From Candidatus Kuenenia stuttgartensis (GTDB lineage: Bacteria > Pseudomonadota > Alphaproteobacteria > SMXS01), in contig CALQFM020000016.1 in NCBI GenBank assembly GCA_943329845.2, positions 1 to 61,651 of the forward strand: DNA of 61,651 bases. The letters run 5' to 3'. Below the pieces are notes generated by a model, which was not told the origin of the DNA, did not search any database, and saw only the letters and a program-made list of their open reading frames with translations. The position numbers were made by a program, and so were the translations under genes. Below, piece by piece: positions 54,636 to 61,651 of this stretch (positions within the stretch are counted from its first letter, which is position 1; each line of letters begins with the position of its first letter).

Positions 54636-54663
54636 CTGACGCGCAACTTCCGGCGAGCGGCCG

Positions 54664-55746
54664 ATGACTCACCGCATCCGCAAGATCATTCACATCGACA
54701 TGGACGCGTTCTATGCGTCGGTGGAGCAGCGCGACGACCCGGCATTGCGCGGCAAGCCGGTCGCCGTGGGCGGCCCCAACAAGCGAGGCGTCGTCGCGGC
54801 GGCCAGCTACGAGGCCCGGGCATATGGGGTGCGGTCGGCCATGCCATCGGTCACCGCGGCGCGCAAATGCCCGGACCTGGTATTCGTGAAGCCGCGCTTC
54901 GACGTCTACAAGCAGGTGTCCCGGCAGATCAGGGACATTTTCGCCGAGTTCACCCCGCTGATCGAACCGCTGTCGCTCGACGAGGCCTATCTGGACGTCA
55001 CCGACAACCTGAAGGACAACCCGTCGGCAACACTGATCGCCCGCGAGATCCGCGCCCGCATCCTCGAGGAAACCGGGCTGACCGCCTCGGCCGGCGTGTC
55101 CTACAACAAGTTCCTGGCCAAGATCGCATCCGACTACCGCAAGCCCAACGGCCAGTTCGTCATCACGCCGGGGACGGGCGAGGCGTTCGTCGGCGAATTG
55201 AAGGTTGGCAAGTTTCACGGCGTCGGCCCAGCGACGGCCGACAAGATGAACAGGCTGGGAATCTTCACCGGCGCCGATCTGCGCGCATTGCCGCTCGACG
55301 TGCTGCAGCAGCACTTCGGCAAGTCCGGGTCCTGGTACTACGCCATCTCCCGGGGTGAGGACCACCGGCCGGTGAAGCCCGACCGGCAGCGCAAGTCGAT
55401 CGGCTCGGAGACCACGTTCTTCGACGATCTGGGCGAGCCGGCGGAGATCGAGGACGGGGTCATCGCCATGCTTGACGACGTGTGGAGCCATTGCCAGAAG
55501 GGCGGCATCACCGGCCGGACGGTCACGGTGAAGATAAAATTCGCTGATTTTCAGATCATCACCCGGAGCCGCACCCTCGCCTGGCCGGTCACGGCGCGCG
55601 GACAGCTCGAGCAGGCAGCCATCGCGCTGGTGCGCGGCGTCTATCCCCTGCCCAAGCGCGTTCGGCTGCTGGGCGTCACGCTGTCAAACCTTGAACGGGA
55701 CGAGGCGCCCGCGCCGACGCCTCAGCTGGATCTGGGGCTGCTCTAG
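54664..55746 (+). CDS. dinB: DNA polymerase IV
   Basis: The 360-residue product is a Y-family translesion polymerase. Catalytic carboxylates are in IIHIDMDAFYASVEQRDDPA and EPLSLDEAYLDVT. The KFLAKIASDYRKPNGQ fingers/thumb segment and the steric-gate Phe-Tyr (DAFYASV) are intact. The extreme C terminus PQLDLGLL matches the beta-clamp-binding peptide. A LexA box lies just upstream. The last 71 bp overlap the convergent sensor-kinase gene. Confidence 0.96.
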   Translation: MTHRIRKIIHIDMDAFYASVEQRDDPALRGKPVAVGGPNKRGVVAAASYEARAYGVRSAMPSVTAARKCPDLVFVKPRFDVYKQVSRQIRDIFAEFTPLIEPLSLDEAYLDVTDNLKDNPSATLIAREIRARILEETGLTASAGVSYNKFLAKIASDYRKPNGQFVITPGTGEAFVGELKVGKFHGVGPATADKMNRLGIFTGADLRALPLDVLQQHFGKSGSWYYAISRGEDHRPVKPDRQRKSIGSETTFFDDLGEPAEIEDGVIAMLDDVWSHCQKGGITGRTVTVKIKFADFQIITRSRTLAWPVTARGQLEQAAIALVRGVYPLPKRVRLLGVTLSNLERDEAPAPTPQLDLGLL

Positions 55747-57094
55747 GGAAGGTCAGCACGACGCGAAGTCCCGGAGCGGCGTCTTCCAGCGCGATCTGGA
55801 TGTTGTGCAGCTTGGCGATCGCGGCGACAAGGCTGAGGCCCAGACCATTGCCCGGCGTGGTGCGGCTCGCTTCCAGCCTGACGAAGCGATCGAACACCCG
55901 GTCGCGGGATTCGGCCGGAATGCCCCTGCCCCGGTCCTCGATCACGATGCTCACCCTGCCGGCCGCGCGCTTCAGCCGTAGCCCCACGGGAGTTCCCTCC
56001 GGCGTATGCTTCATGGCGTTTTCGATCAGGTTCGACAGCATCTGCAGGATCAGGGCCCGGTCACCGCGCACCTCGATTCCGGGGGGAATGTCGAGTTCGA
56101 AACGGCGCCCCTCCTCCTCCGCCAACGCGCCATAGGCCTCGCCGAGCGTACCGAGCATGTCCGACAGTTTCACGGTGGTGAAGGTCTTCGCCGACATGGC
56201 GCCCTCGACCTGGGCAATGCCGAGGATGGCGTTGAATGTCTCCAGGATACCGGCGCTTTCCTCGATCGCCAGATCGAGCGCATGGGCACCTTCCTCGGTC
56301 TCGGTGCCGGCCTCGCGCGCTTCCTCCAGCCGGCGGCCGAGCCGGCTCAGCGGGGTGCGCAGATCGTGGGCGACGCTGTTGGTCACCTCGCGGGTTTCCG
56401 TCACCAGGAAGTCGATGCGGTCCAGCATGGCGTTGAGGCTGGCGGCGAGCCGGTCCAGTTCGTCATTGGTGTCACGGGTATCCACGCGGCTGTGGAGCTG
56501 GCCGCCCATGATATCGACGACCGTCGAGGTGATGCCGTCGATCCGGCTGAGAAACCGGCGCGTCATCAGCGCGCCGATGGCGCCACCCAGCAGCACGGCG
56601 GCCACCAGCGTGCCAAGGGCGGCGCGCACGAACAGGCTGTCGATGGCCTCGCGCCAGACCGGCTCCATACCGACCGTGAGCGTTGCCTCGCCCATCTTGA
56701 CCGTGCGGGCTGCGACCTGGATCCGTTCCGGCGTGCCCTGGACGTTAACCTCGGCACTGAGCTTCTGACGGCCGAGGACAACCGGGACATCGGGCAAATT
56801 CCCGGCGAGGTCATGTCCGGTTGAATCTGTCAGCCGGTAAAAGGTACGCAGCTTGACGTGTGACCGCCGCCGCGCGTCGATGTCCTCGATCACTTCGCTC
56901 ATGCCGCCGAAGGTATAGGCATCCTGCAGTTCCTCGATGCGGGCGTCGACCCGGTCGCGAATGTCCTGGTCGAGGCTGCGGGCCTCGATCAGGTAGAGCG
57001 TTACGAGAAGGACAACGGTCGAAAGCAGGTAGAGCGCGACATACAGCAGCGTGAAGCGGACGCCGGTGGAGCGTAGGAAGTCACTCCGGCGCAT
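55676..57094 (-). CDS. Sensor histidine kinase
   Basis: The 472-residue product has an N-terminal membrane span (residues about 12-35), a periplasmic sensor region of about 120 residues, a second span (ALGTLVAAVLLGGAIGALMT), a HAMP domain and a kinase core. The H box is NSVAHDLRTPLSRLGRRL, the N box MLSNLIENAMKHTPEG, and the G boxes EDRGRGIPAES and GNGLGLSLVAAIAKL. It is an OmpR-partner type kinase and overlaps its response regulator gene by 14 bp. The C-terminal tail (PDPAEASARAPRPVQGLTA) lies in the overlap with dinB. Confidence 0.93.
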   Translation of the reverse strand: MRRSDFLRSTGVRFTLLYVALYLLSTVVLLVTLYLIEARSLDQDIRDRVDARIEELQDAYTFGGMSEVIEDIDARRRSHVKLRTFYRLTDSTGHDLAGNLPDVPVVLGRQKLSAEVNVQGTPERIQVAARTVKMGEATLTVGMEPVWREAIDSLFVRAALGTLVAAVLLGGAIGALMTRRFLSRIDGITSTVVDIMGGQLHSRVDTRDTNDELDRLAASLNAMLDRIDFLVTETREVTNSVAHDLRTPLSRLGRRLEEAREAGTETEEGAHALDLAIEESAGILETFNAILGIAQVEGAMSAKTFTTVKLSDMLGTLGEAYGALAEEEGRRFELDIPPGIEVRGDRALILQMLSNLIENAMKHTPEGTPVGLRLKRAAGRVSIVIEDRGRGIPAESRDRVFDRFVRLEASRTTPGNGLGLSLVAAIAKLHNIQIALEDAAPGLRVVLTFPRAAPDPAEASARAPRPVQGLTA

Positions 57095-57758
57095 AGATGC
57101 TGTAGCCGGCCCCTCTGACGGTATGGATCAGCGGGGTATCCGAATCCCTGTCGATCTTGGACCGCAGGCGGCTCATATGGGTCTCGATGATCTTGGTCTT
57201 GGGGTCGAAGTGGAAGTCCCAGACGTGCTCGAGCAGCATGGTGCGCGTCACGACGTCGCCGGCGTTGCGCATCATGTATTCCAGCAGCTTGAACTCCTGC
57301 GGCTGCAGGTCGACCACACGGCCGGCCCGCTTCACCTGGCGGCGGCGCAGGTCCATCTCCAGGTCGCCCACCTTCAGCACCGGTTCGACCTTGGCCAGCA
57401 CCGGGCGGCGGCCGAGCGCATGCACGCGCGCCGCCAGTTCGGAGAACGCGAACGGCTTGACCAGGTAGTCGTCGGCGCCGGCGTCAAGGCCGGCTACGCG
57501 TTCGTTGACCCCGTCGAGCGCGGTCAGGAACAGCACCGGCGTCTTCACGCCGGCGACCCGGATGCTCTTGAGGATCGTCACACCGTCCAGTTCGGGCAGC
57601 ATGCGGTCAAGGACGATAACATCGTAAGGGCTGTTGGTGGCCATGTGCAGGCCCTCGCCGCCGCTTTCGACCTTGTCGACCGTGTGGCCCAGCTGGCCAA
57701 GGCCGCGGGCTACATAGGTCAGGGTGTCGGCGTCGTCTTCGACTACGAGAATTTTCAT
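57081..57758 (-). CDS. OmpR-family response regulator
   Basis: The 225-residue product has a receiver domain (MKILVVEDDADTLTYVARGL, phospho-acceptor Asp51 in DVIVLDRMLPELDG, Lys in DYLVKPFAFSEL) and a winged-helix DNA-binding domain (VDLQPQEFKLLEYMMRNAGD VVTRTMLLEHVWDFHFD). It most resembles the CusR/CopR/QseB group rather than PhoB. It is translationally coupled to the kinase gene and lies 134 bp downstream of pstB on the same strand. TGACATTGTCA (57841-57851) and GGCGCAT/ATGCGCC (57805-57830) in that gap are possible control sites. Confidence 0.94.
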   Translation of the reverse strand: MKILVVEDDADTLTYVARGLGQLGHTVDKVESGGEGLHMATNSPYDVIVLDRMLPELDGVTILKSIRVAGVKTPVLFLTALDGVNERVAGLDAGADDYLVKPFAFSELAARVHALGRRPVLAKVEPVLKVGDLEMDLRRRQVKRAGRVVDLQPQEFKLLEYMMRNAGDVVTRTMLLEHVWDFHFDPKTKIIETHMSRLRSKIDRDSDTPLIHTVRGAGYSIYAPE

Positions 57759-57892
57759 CGGCTGCCAATTCCTCTGGAGGTTCTTGGCGTACAGATAGGC
57801 TCCCGGCGCATTAAACTCAATATATGCGCCGAGATTTCCGTGACATTGTCATAGGTTGCCGATGGTTGTCCAAGTATTTGGACAGAATCAAC

Positions 57893-58708
57893 CTAGCCGA
57901 AACGTCCGGTGATATAGTCCATGGTGCGCTGGTCCTTCGGCGCCGTGAACATCTCCTCGGTGTTGCCGAATTCCACCAGCGTGCCCAGATACATGAACGC
58001 CGTGAGCTGCGACACGCGCGCGGCCTGCTGCATGTTGTGGGTGACGATGACGATGGTGTAGTCGGTCGCCAGTTCGTCGATCAACTCCTCGATCTTGGCG
58101 GTCGAGATCGGATCGAGCGCCGAGCACGGCTCGTCCAGCAGGATCACTTCCGGCTTCGTGGCGATGGACCGGGCGATGCACAGGCGCTGCTGCTGGCCGC
58201 CCGACAGGCTAAGGCCGCTTTCATTCAGCTTGTCCTTCACCTCGTTCCAAAGGCTGGCTCGGGTGAGCGCCTGTTCCACCCGCTCCTGCATCTCGCGTTT
58301 GCCCAGCTTCTCGTACAGACGGATGCCGAAGGCAACGTTCTCGAAGATGGTCATGGGGAACGGCGTCGGCTTCTGGAACACCATGCCGACATTAGCCCGC
58401 AAAATATTGACATCGTTGGGCTTTACCAAAATGTTCTTGCCGTCGAGCATAACTTCGCCCTCGGCGCGCTGGCCGGGATAGAGCTCGTAGATCCGGTTGA
58501 GCACGCGCAGCAGGGTCGACTTACCGCAGCCCGACGGGCCGATGAAGGCCGTAACCTTGCGATCGTAGAGCGGCAGCGAGACCTCCTTCAGCGCCTGTGA
58601 AGCGCCATAGTAGAAGTTCAGCTTGTTGATCTCGACCTTGATCTTGTCTTGCGGCACCGCGGGCTCCATTCCCACCTTGGGGTTAGCGAACTGCATATCT
58701 TGCGCCAT
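57893..58708 (-). CDS. pstB: Phosphate ABC transporter ATP-binding protein PstB
   Basis: The ATG at 58708 follows AAGGAAATAG and gives 271 residues; an upstream extension lies inside pstA. Walker A is [19 protein letters not shown] loop [20 protein letters not shown], signature [16 protein letters not shown] and Walker [17 protein letters not shown]. The [20 protein letters not shown] segment is PstB-specific. It powers high-affinity phosphate import. The start is 2 bp after pstA. Confidence 0.97.
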   Translation of the reverse strand: MAQDMQFANPKVGMEPAVPQDKIKVEINKLNFYYGASQALKEVSLPLYDRKVTAFIGPSGCGKSTLLRVLNRIYELYPGQRAEGEVMLDGKNILVKPNDVNILRANVGMVFQKPTPFPMTIFENVAFGIRLYEKLGKREMQERVEQALTRASLWNEVKDKLNESGLSLSGGQQQRLCIARSIATKPEVILLDEPCSALDPISTAKIEELIDELATDYTIVIVTHNMQQAARVSQLTAFMYLGTLVEFGNTEEMFTAPKDQRTMDYITGRFG

Positions 58709-58710
58709 GT

Positions 58711-59556
58711 CTATTTCCTTTCCGCGCCGAGGAGCCGGGCGAGGATGCTTACGCCAAGCACGGCAACGGTGATGATGAGCGCTCCGCCCCATGCCAACTC
58801 GTGCCAGGCTTCATAGGGGCTCATGGCGAATTGGAAGATGACGACCGGCAGGCTCGCCATGGGCTCGCTGAGATCCAGCGACCAGAAGCTGTTGTTGAGT
58901 GAAGTAAAGAGCAAGGGCGCGGTTTCGCCGCTGATGCGCGCCACCGCCAGGAGAACGCCCGTGATGATCCCGGCACGCGCCGATTTCCAAGTGACGTGAC
59001 GAATCACGTAGGCCGACGGCGCTCCGAGCGCCGCAGCCGCTTCACGGAGGCTGTTCGGTACAAGCAGGAGCATGTTCTCCGTCGTCCGGACGACCACGGG
59101 AATGACGATGACGGCGAGCGAAACAATGCCCGCGTAGGCGGAGAAATGTCCCGTGCTCATCACCAGGGCCGTGTAGATGAACAGGCCGATGACGATTGAC
59201 GGCGCACTGAGGAGGATGTCGTTCAGGGAACGCAGGATGTAGGCCAGCTTGGTGTGTCGCCCATATTCGGCGAGATAGGTCCCTGTCATGATTCCGATCG
59301 GAGTCCCCACGATCACCGCGAGCACCACCATGATCAGGCTGCCCACGATGGCGTTTGCAAGGCCGCCCATTTCACCCGGCGGGGGCGTGATTTCGAAGAA
59401 CAGCGATGGTTTGATCGCGGCAATCCCGTTGATAAGCAGCGTGGAGAGGATCAATACCAGCCAACCGATTCCGATGAGCGCGGCTATGATCGACAGCAGC
59501 TTGAACGCCTGATTGCGCAGGCGGCGACCCGTATAGAGCGACGACGCTTGTGTCAT
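58711..59556 (-). CDS. pstA: Phosphate ABC transporter permease PstA
   Basis: The 281-residue product has six membrane spans and the PstA motifs [33 protein letters not shown] and the coupling loop [20 protein letters not shown]. It ends [19 protein letters not shown]. The start overlaps pstC by 4 bp. Confidence 0.96.
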   Translation of the reverse strand: MTQASSLYTGRRLRNQAFKLLSIIAALIGIGWLVLILSTLLINGIAAIKPSLFFEITPPPGEMGGLANAIVGSLIMVVLAVIVGTPIGIMTGTYLAEYGRHTKLAYILRSLNDILLSAPSIVIGLFIYTALVMSTGHFSAYAGIVSLAVIVIPVVVRTTENMLLLVPNSLREAAAALGAPSAYVIRHVTWKSARAGIITGVLLAVARISGETAPLLFTSLNNSFWSLDLSEPMASLPVVIFQFAMSPYEAWHELAWGGALIITVAVLGVSILARLLGAERK

Positions 59557-60557
59557 GCCCTGTTGCCTCCGGTGCTTTTGTCGAGCCGCCTCAGCATGAG
59601 CTGCGCAGCGGCCAGGACGACAAAGGTAATGATGAAGAGGAAGAAGCCGGCAGCGAGCAGGGACGAGATGTACAGATCGCCAACGGCCTCGGAGAATTCG
59701 TTCGCGATCGCGGCCGAGATGGTCGTGCCGGGCGCAAACAATGACGTCGATAGTCTGTGCGCGTTGCCGATCACAAAGGTAATCGCCATCGTCTCACCGA
59801 GCGCACGGCCGAGCGCAAGCATGGCGCCGCCGACAATACCGGTCCGGGTATAGGGAATGACTACATTCCAGATGACCTCCCACGTCGTGCAGCCGAGGCC
59901 GTAGGCGGCCTCCTTGAGCATGGGCGGCACCGTCTCGAACACGTCGCGGGTGATGGAGGCAATCAGCGGCAGGATCATGATCGCCAGGATCAGCGACGCC
60001 GTAAACATGCCGATGCCATACGGTGGACCCGCGAACAGCATTGACAGCCCGGGGACGTCGGCGAACACGTCGATGATCCAGGGCTGGATATTCGCCTGGA
60101 AGAACGGCGCGAAAACGAACAGACCCCAGATGCCATAGATGATGCTGGGGATGCCGGCGAGCAATTCTATGGCGATGCCAATCGGGCGACGCAACATCCG
60201 CGGGCACAATTCGGTGAGGAAGATGGCAACGCCGATACCCAGCGGCACCGCTGCGAGCATGGCGAGAAATGACGTGATGAGCGTGCCGCCGATTGGCGCA
60301 AGGATGCCGAAGCGCTCCTTCACCGGATTCCATATCTCGGTGAAGAAGAAGTCGAAGCCAAACTGGTGGAGTGCTGGCCAAGCGCCTTCGAACAGCACAC
60401 CGAACATGGCTACGAAAGTGAGAAGCACCAGAACTGCCGCGCCGAGGCTGAGGGCCCGGAACAAGCGGTTGGCGCTGTGCAGACGCCGGCCGCCCGCGAC
60501 CTTGTCGCTGGGGCCGCCGATGCCCGTCGCAGTAGTACTATTCATCGTGCTGGCCAT
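59553..60557 (-). CDS. pstC: Phosphate ABC transporter permease PstC
   Basis: Starting at the ATG at 60557 gives 334 residues; two further in-frame ATGs within 10 codons leave the exact start open. Six spans follow a hydrophilic N terminus. Conserved PstC segments are [40 protein letters not shown] and the coupling loop [20 protein letters not shown]. It forms the membrane channel with PstA. A hairpin separates it from pstS. Confidence 0.95.
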   Translation of the reverse strand: MASTMNSTTATGIGGPSDKVAGGRRLHSANRLFRALSLGAAVLVLLTFVAMFGVLFEGAWPALHQFGFDFFFTEIWNPVKERFGILAPIGGTLITSFLAMLAAVPLGIGVAIFLTELCPRMLRRPIGIAIELLAGIPSIIYGIWGLFVFAPFFQANIQPWIIDVFADVPGLSMLFAGPPYGIGMFTASLILAIMILPLIASITRDVFETVPPMLKEAAYGLGCTTWEVIWNVVIPYTRTGIVGGAMLALGRALGETMAITFVIGNAHRLSTSLFAPGTTISAAIANEFSEAVGDLYISSLLAAGFFLFIITFVVLAAAQLMLRRLDKSTGGNRA

Positions 60558-60582
60558 CACTCGCATCCTGGTTGACGTGGAT

Positions 60583-60609
60583 GCGGGATGATCCTTTCGA
60601 TCATCCCGC
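60583..60609 (-). other. Hairpin between pstS and pstC
   Basis: GCGGGATGATC (60583-60593) and GATCATCCCGC (60599-60609) form a perfect 11-bp stem with a 5-nt loop in the 87-bp gap. No T run follows on the minus strand. Such structures can protect the 3' end of pstS mRNA and lower expression of the downstream transporter genes. Confidence 0.65.
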
Positions 60610-60644
60610 ACACCAGCTATTCCTGCTGGAAGACCGGAGAAGAA

Positions 60645-61651
60645 CTACTGCAGGACAGGATTTCCGGACTGGTCCTTGATGCTCTTGGACCAGCTTGCGT
60701 AGATCAGTTGGTGCACACTGTCCGGAAGCGGCACGTAGTCCAGGGCCTTGGCCATTTCGTTGCCCTTGTCGAACGCCCACTTGAAGAACTTGAGCGCCTC
60801 GGCGGATTCGGCCGGGTTACCCGGCTGCTTTTGCATCAGGATGAATGTGGCGCCTGAGATCGGCCACACGCCCTGTCCATCTTCATCCGTCAGCACCAGG
60901 AAGAAATCCTTTGCGCTGGCCCAGTCGGCATTGGCACCTGCCGCCGCGAAGCTCTCCAGGTTCGGCTGCACTTTCCCGCCGGCCTTGTTGATCATGGCGG
61001 TATAGGTGAGCTTGTTCTGGGTCGCATAGGCCAGTTCAACGTAACCGATGGCACCGGAGGTCTGCACGACGTTGCCGGCTACACCTTCGTTGCCCTTGGC
61101 GCCGAGACCGACCGGCCACTCGATCGAAGTGCCGAAGCCGACCCTGTCATCCCAGTCCTTGCTGACTTTGGAGAGGTAGTTGGCGAACATGAAGGTCGTG
61201 CCCGAACCATCCGAGCGGTGAACCACCGCGATGGCCTGCTTCGGCAGCTTGAGACCAGGATTGAGTTTGGCGATCGCGGGGTCATTCCAATTCGTGATCT
61301 GGCCGAGGAAGATGCCTGCGAGCGTGGACCCGTCGAGGACCAACTGGCCAGGCCCGACCCCCTTGATGTTCACAACGGGGACCGTACCGCCAACCACCGT
61401 GGGAAACTGGGTAAGGCCCGCCTGCTGCAATTCCTTGGGCTTCAACGGCATGTCCGAGGCGCCGAAGGTCACGGTCTTGGCCTTGATCTGTGCGATACCG
61501 CCGCCCGAGCCAATGGACTGGTAGTTAAGGCTCTTGCCGGTGGCTCCCTTATAGGCCGAAGCCCATTTGGCGTAGAGCGGATAAGGGAACGTCGCGCCGG
61601 CGCCGGTGATGTCGGCGGCGGAGGCGGCGGTCGCCATGCCGGCGACGGCCA
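60645..61651 (-). CDS. pstS: Phosphate-binding protein PstS (5' end beyond the window)
   Basis: The reading frame runs off the right edge; the visible 335 codons include the end of a signal peptide ([11 protein letters not shown], cleavage before ADITGAG). The mature protein is a Pst[61 protein letters not shown] and [11 protein letters not shown] contain the phosphate-binding residues. The internal Met at 61637 is within the signal peptide and is not the start. It is the first gene of pstSCAB. Confidence 0.95.
   Translation of the reverse strand, partial: AVAGMATAASAADITGAGATFPYPLYAKWASAYKGATGKSLNYQSIGSGGGIAQIKAKTVTFGASDMPLKPKELQQAGLTQFPTVVGGTVPVVNIKGVGPGQLVLDGSTLAGIFLGQITNWNDPAIAKLNPGLKLPKQAIAVVHRSDGSGTTFMFANYLSKVSKDWDDRVGFGTSIEWPVGLGAKGNEGVAGNVVQTSGAIGYVELAYATQNKLTYTAMINKAGGKVQPNLESFAAAGANADWASAKDFFLVLTDEDGQGVWPISGATFILMQKQPGNPAESAEALKFFKWAFDKGNEMAKALDYVPLPDSVHQLIYASWSKSIKDQSGNPVLQ

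Overview
The window looks like chromosomal DNA from a GC-rich alphaproteobacterium. The evidence is a run of gene neighbourhoods typical of that class: ssb/gyrA/coaD/cyclophilins/queA; tatABC-serS-surE-pcm-nlpD; dgt-argS-SPOR-nagZ-scpAB; and valS-popZ(DUF2497)-tolC. Other class markers are a MucR/Ros regulator and a perfect alphaproteobacterial LexA box (GTTC-N7-GTTC) in front of dinB. Many start codons are GTG or TTG, genes are packed with 1-14 bp overlaps, and I see no plasmid, phage or insertion-sequence hallmark gene. Genus cannot be fixed from the sequence alone.

Layout, left to right. 1-475: no gene, but a GANTC cluster and strong hairpins. 476-10391: queA, a DUF2239 gene on the opposite strand, two cyclophilins, coaD, gyrA, two tandem DUF4139 proteins and ssb, with uvrA diverging (10670-13528). 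13533-14134: AbrB/PIN toxin-antitoxin pair. 14271-19067: trmFO, two homologues of mitochondrial complex I assembly factors (NDUFAF6-like and NDUFAF3-like/Mth938), a PuuD-like membrane protein, yajC without secDF, and a DUF815 ATPase. 19071-23009: a split PQQ dehydrogenase (small membrane subunit plus PQQ subunit, SldBA-like) and a Tat-exported PhoD-type phosphatase. 23071-28550: nlpD-like, pcm, surE, serS, tatC, tatB, tatA. 28641-35679: scpB, scpA, M50 protease, nagZ, SPOR protein, argS, dgt. 35758: erpA.

36134-40677 is an accessory block between erpA and xth: a VIT/CCC1 transporter, a small unknown gene, then a Rieske ferredoxin and TetR gene divergent from a cytochrome P450 and an LLM flavin oxidoreductase, with a TetR-like palindrome in the divergent promoter. 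A long REP-like palindrome sits at its right edge. 41638-44152 is an orphan NitT/TauT-type ABC transporter, followed by an unknown secreted membrane-anchored protein, ilvD, valS, popZ, tolC, a PIMT-family methyltransferase, tRNA-Cys and tRNA-Asn. 53225-61651 holds a second toxin-antitoxin pair, a MucR-family regulator, SOS-controlled dinB, a two-component system and the pstSCAB phosphate operon (pstS cut by the right edge).

No CRISPR array, transposase or integrase was seen. I did not find a clear-cut new defence or biosynthetic system. The most promising unexplained units are the P450/LLM/Rieske/TetR locus, the split PQQ dehydrogenase, the DUF4139 tandem (one copy with a TonB-box-like segment), the hairpin in the gyrA leader, and the unknown single-pass secreted protein at 44149-45063.
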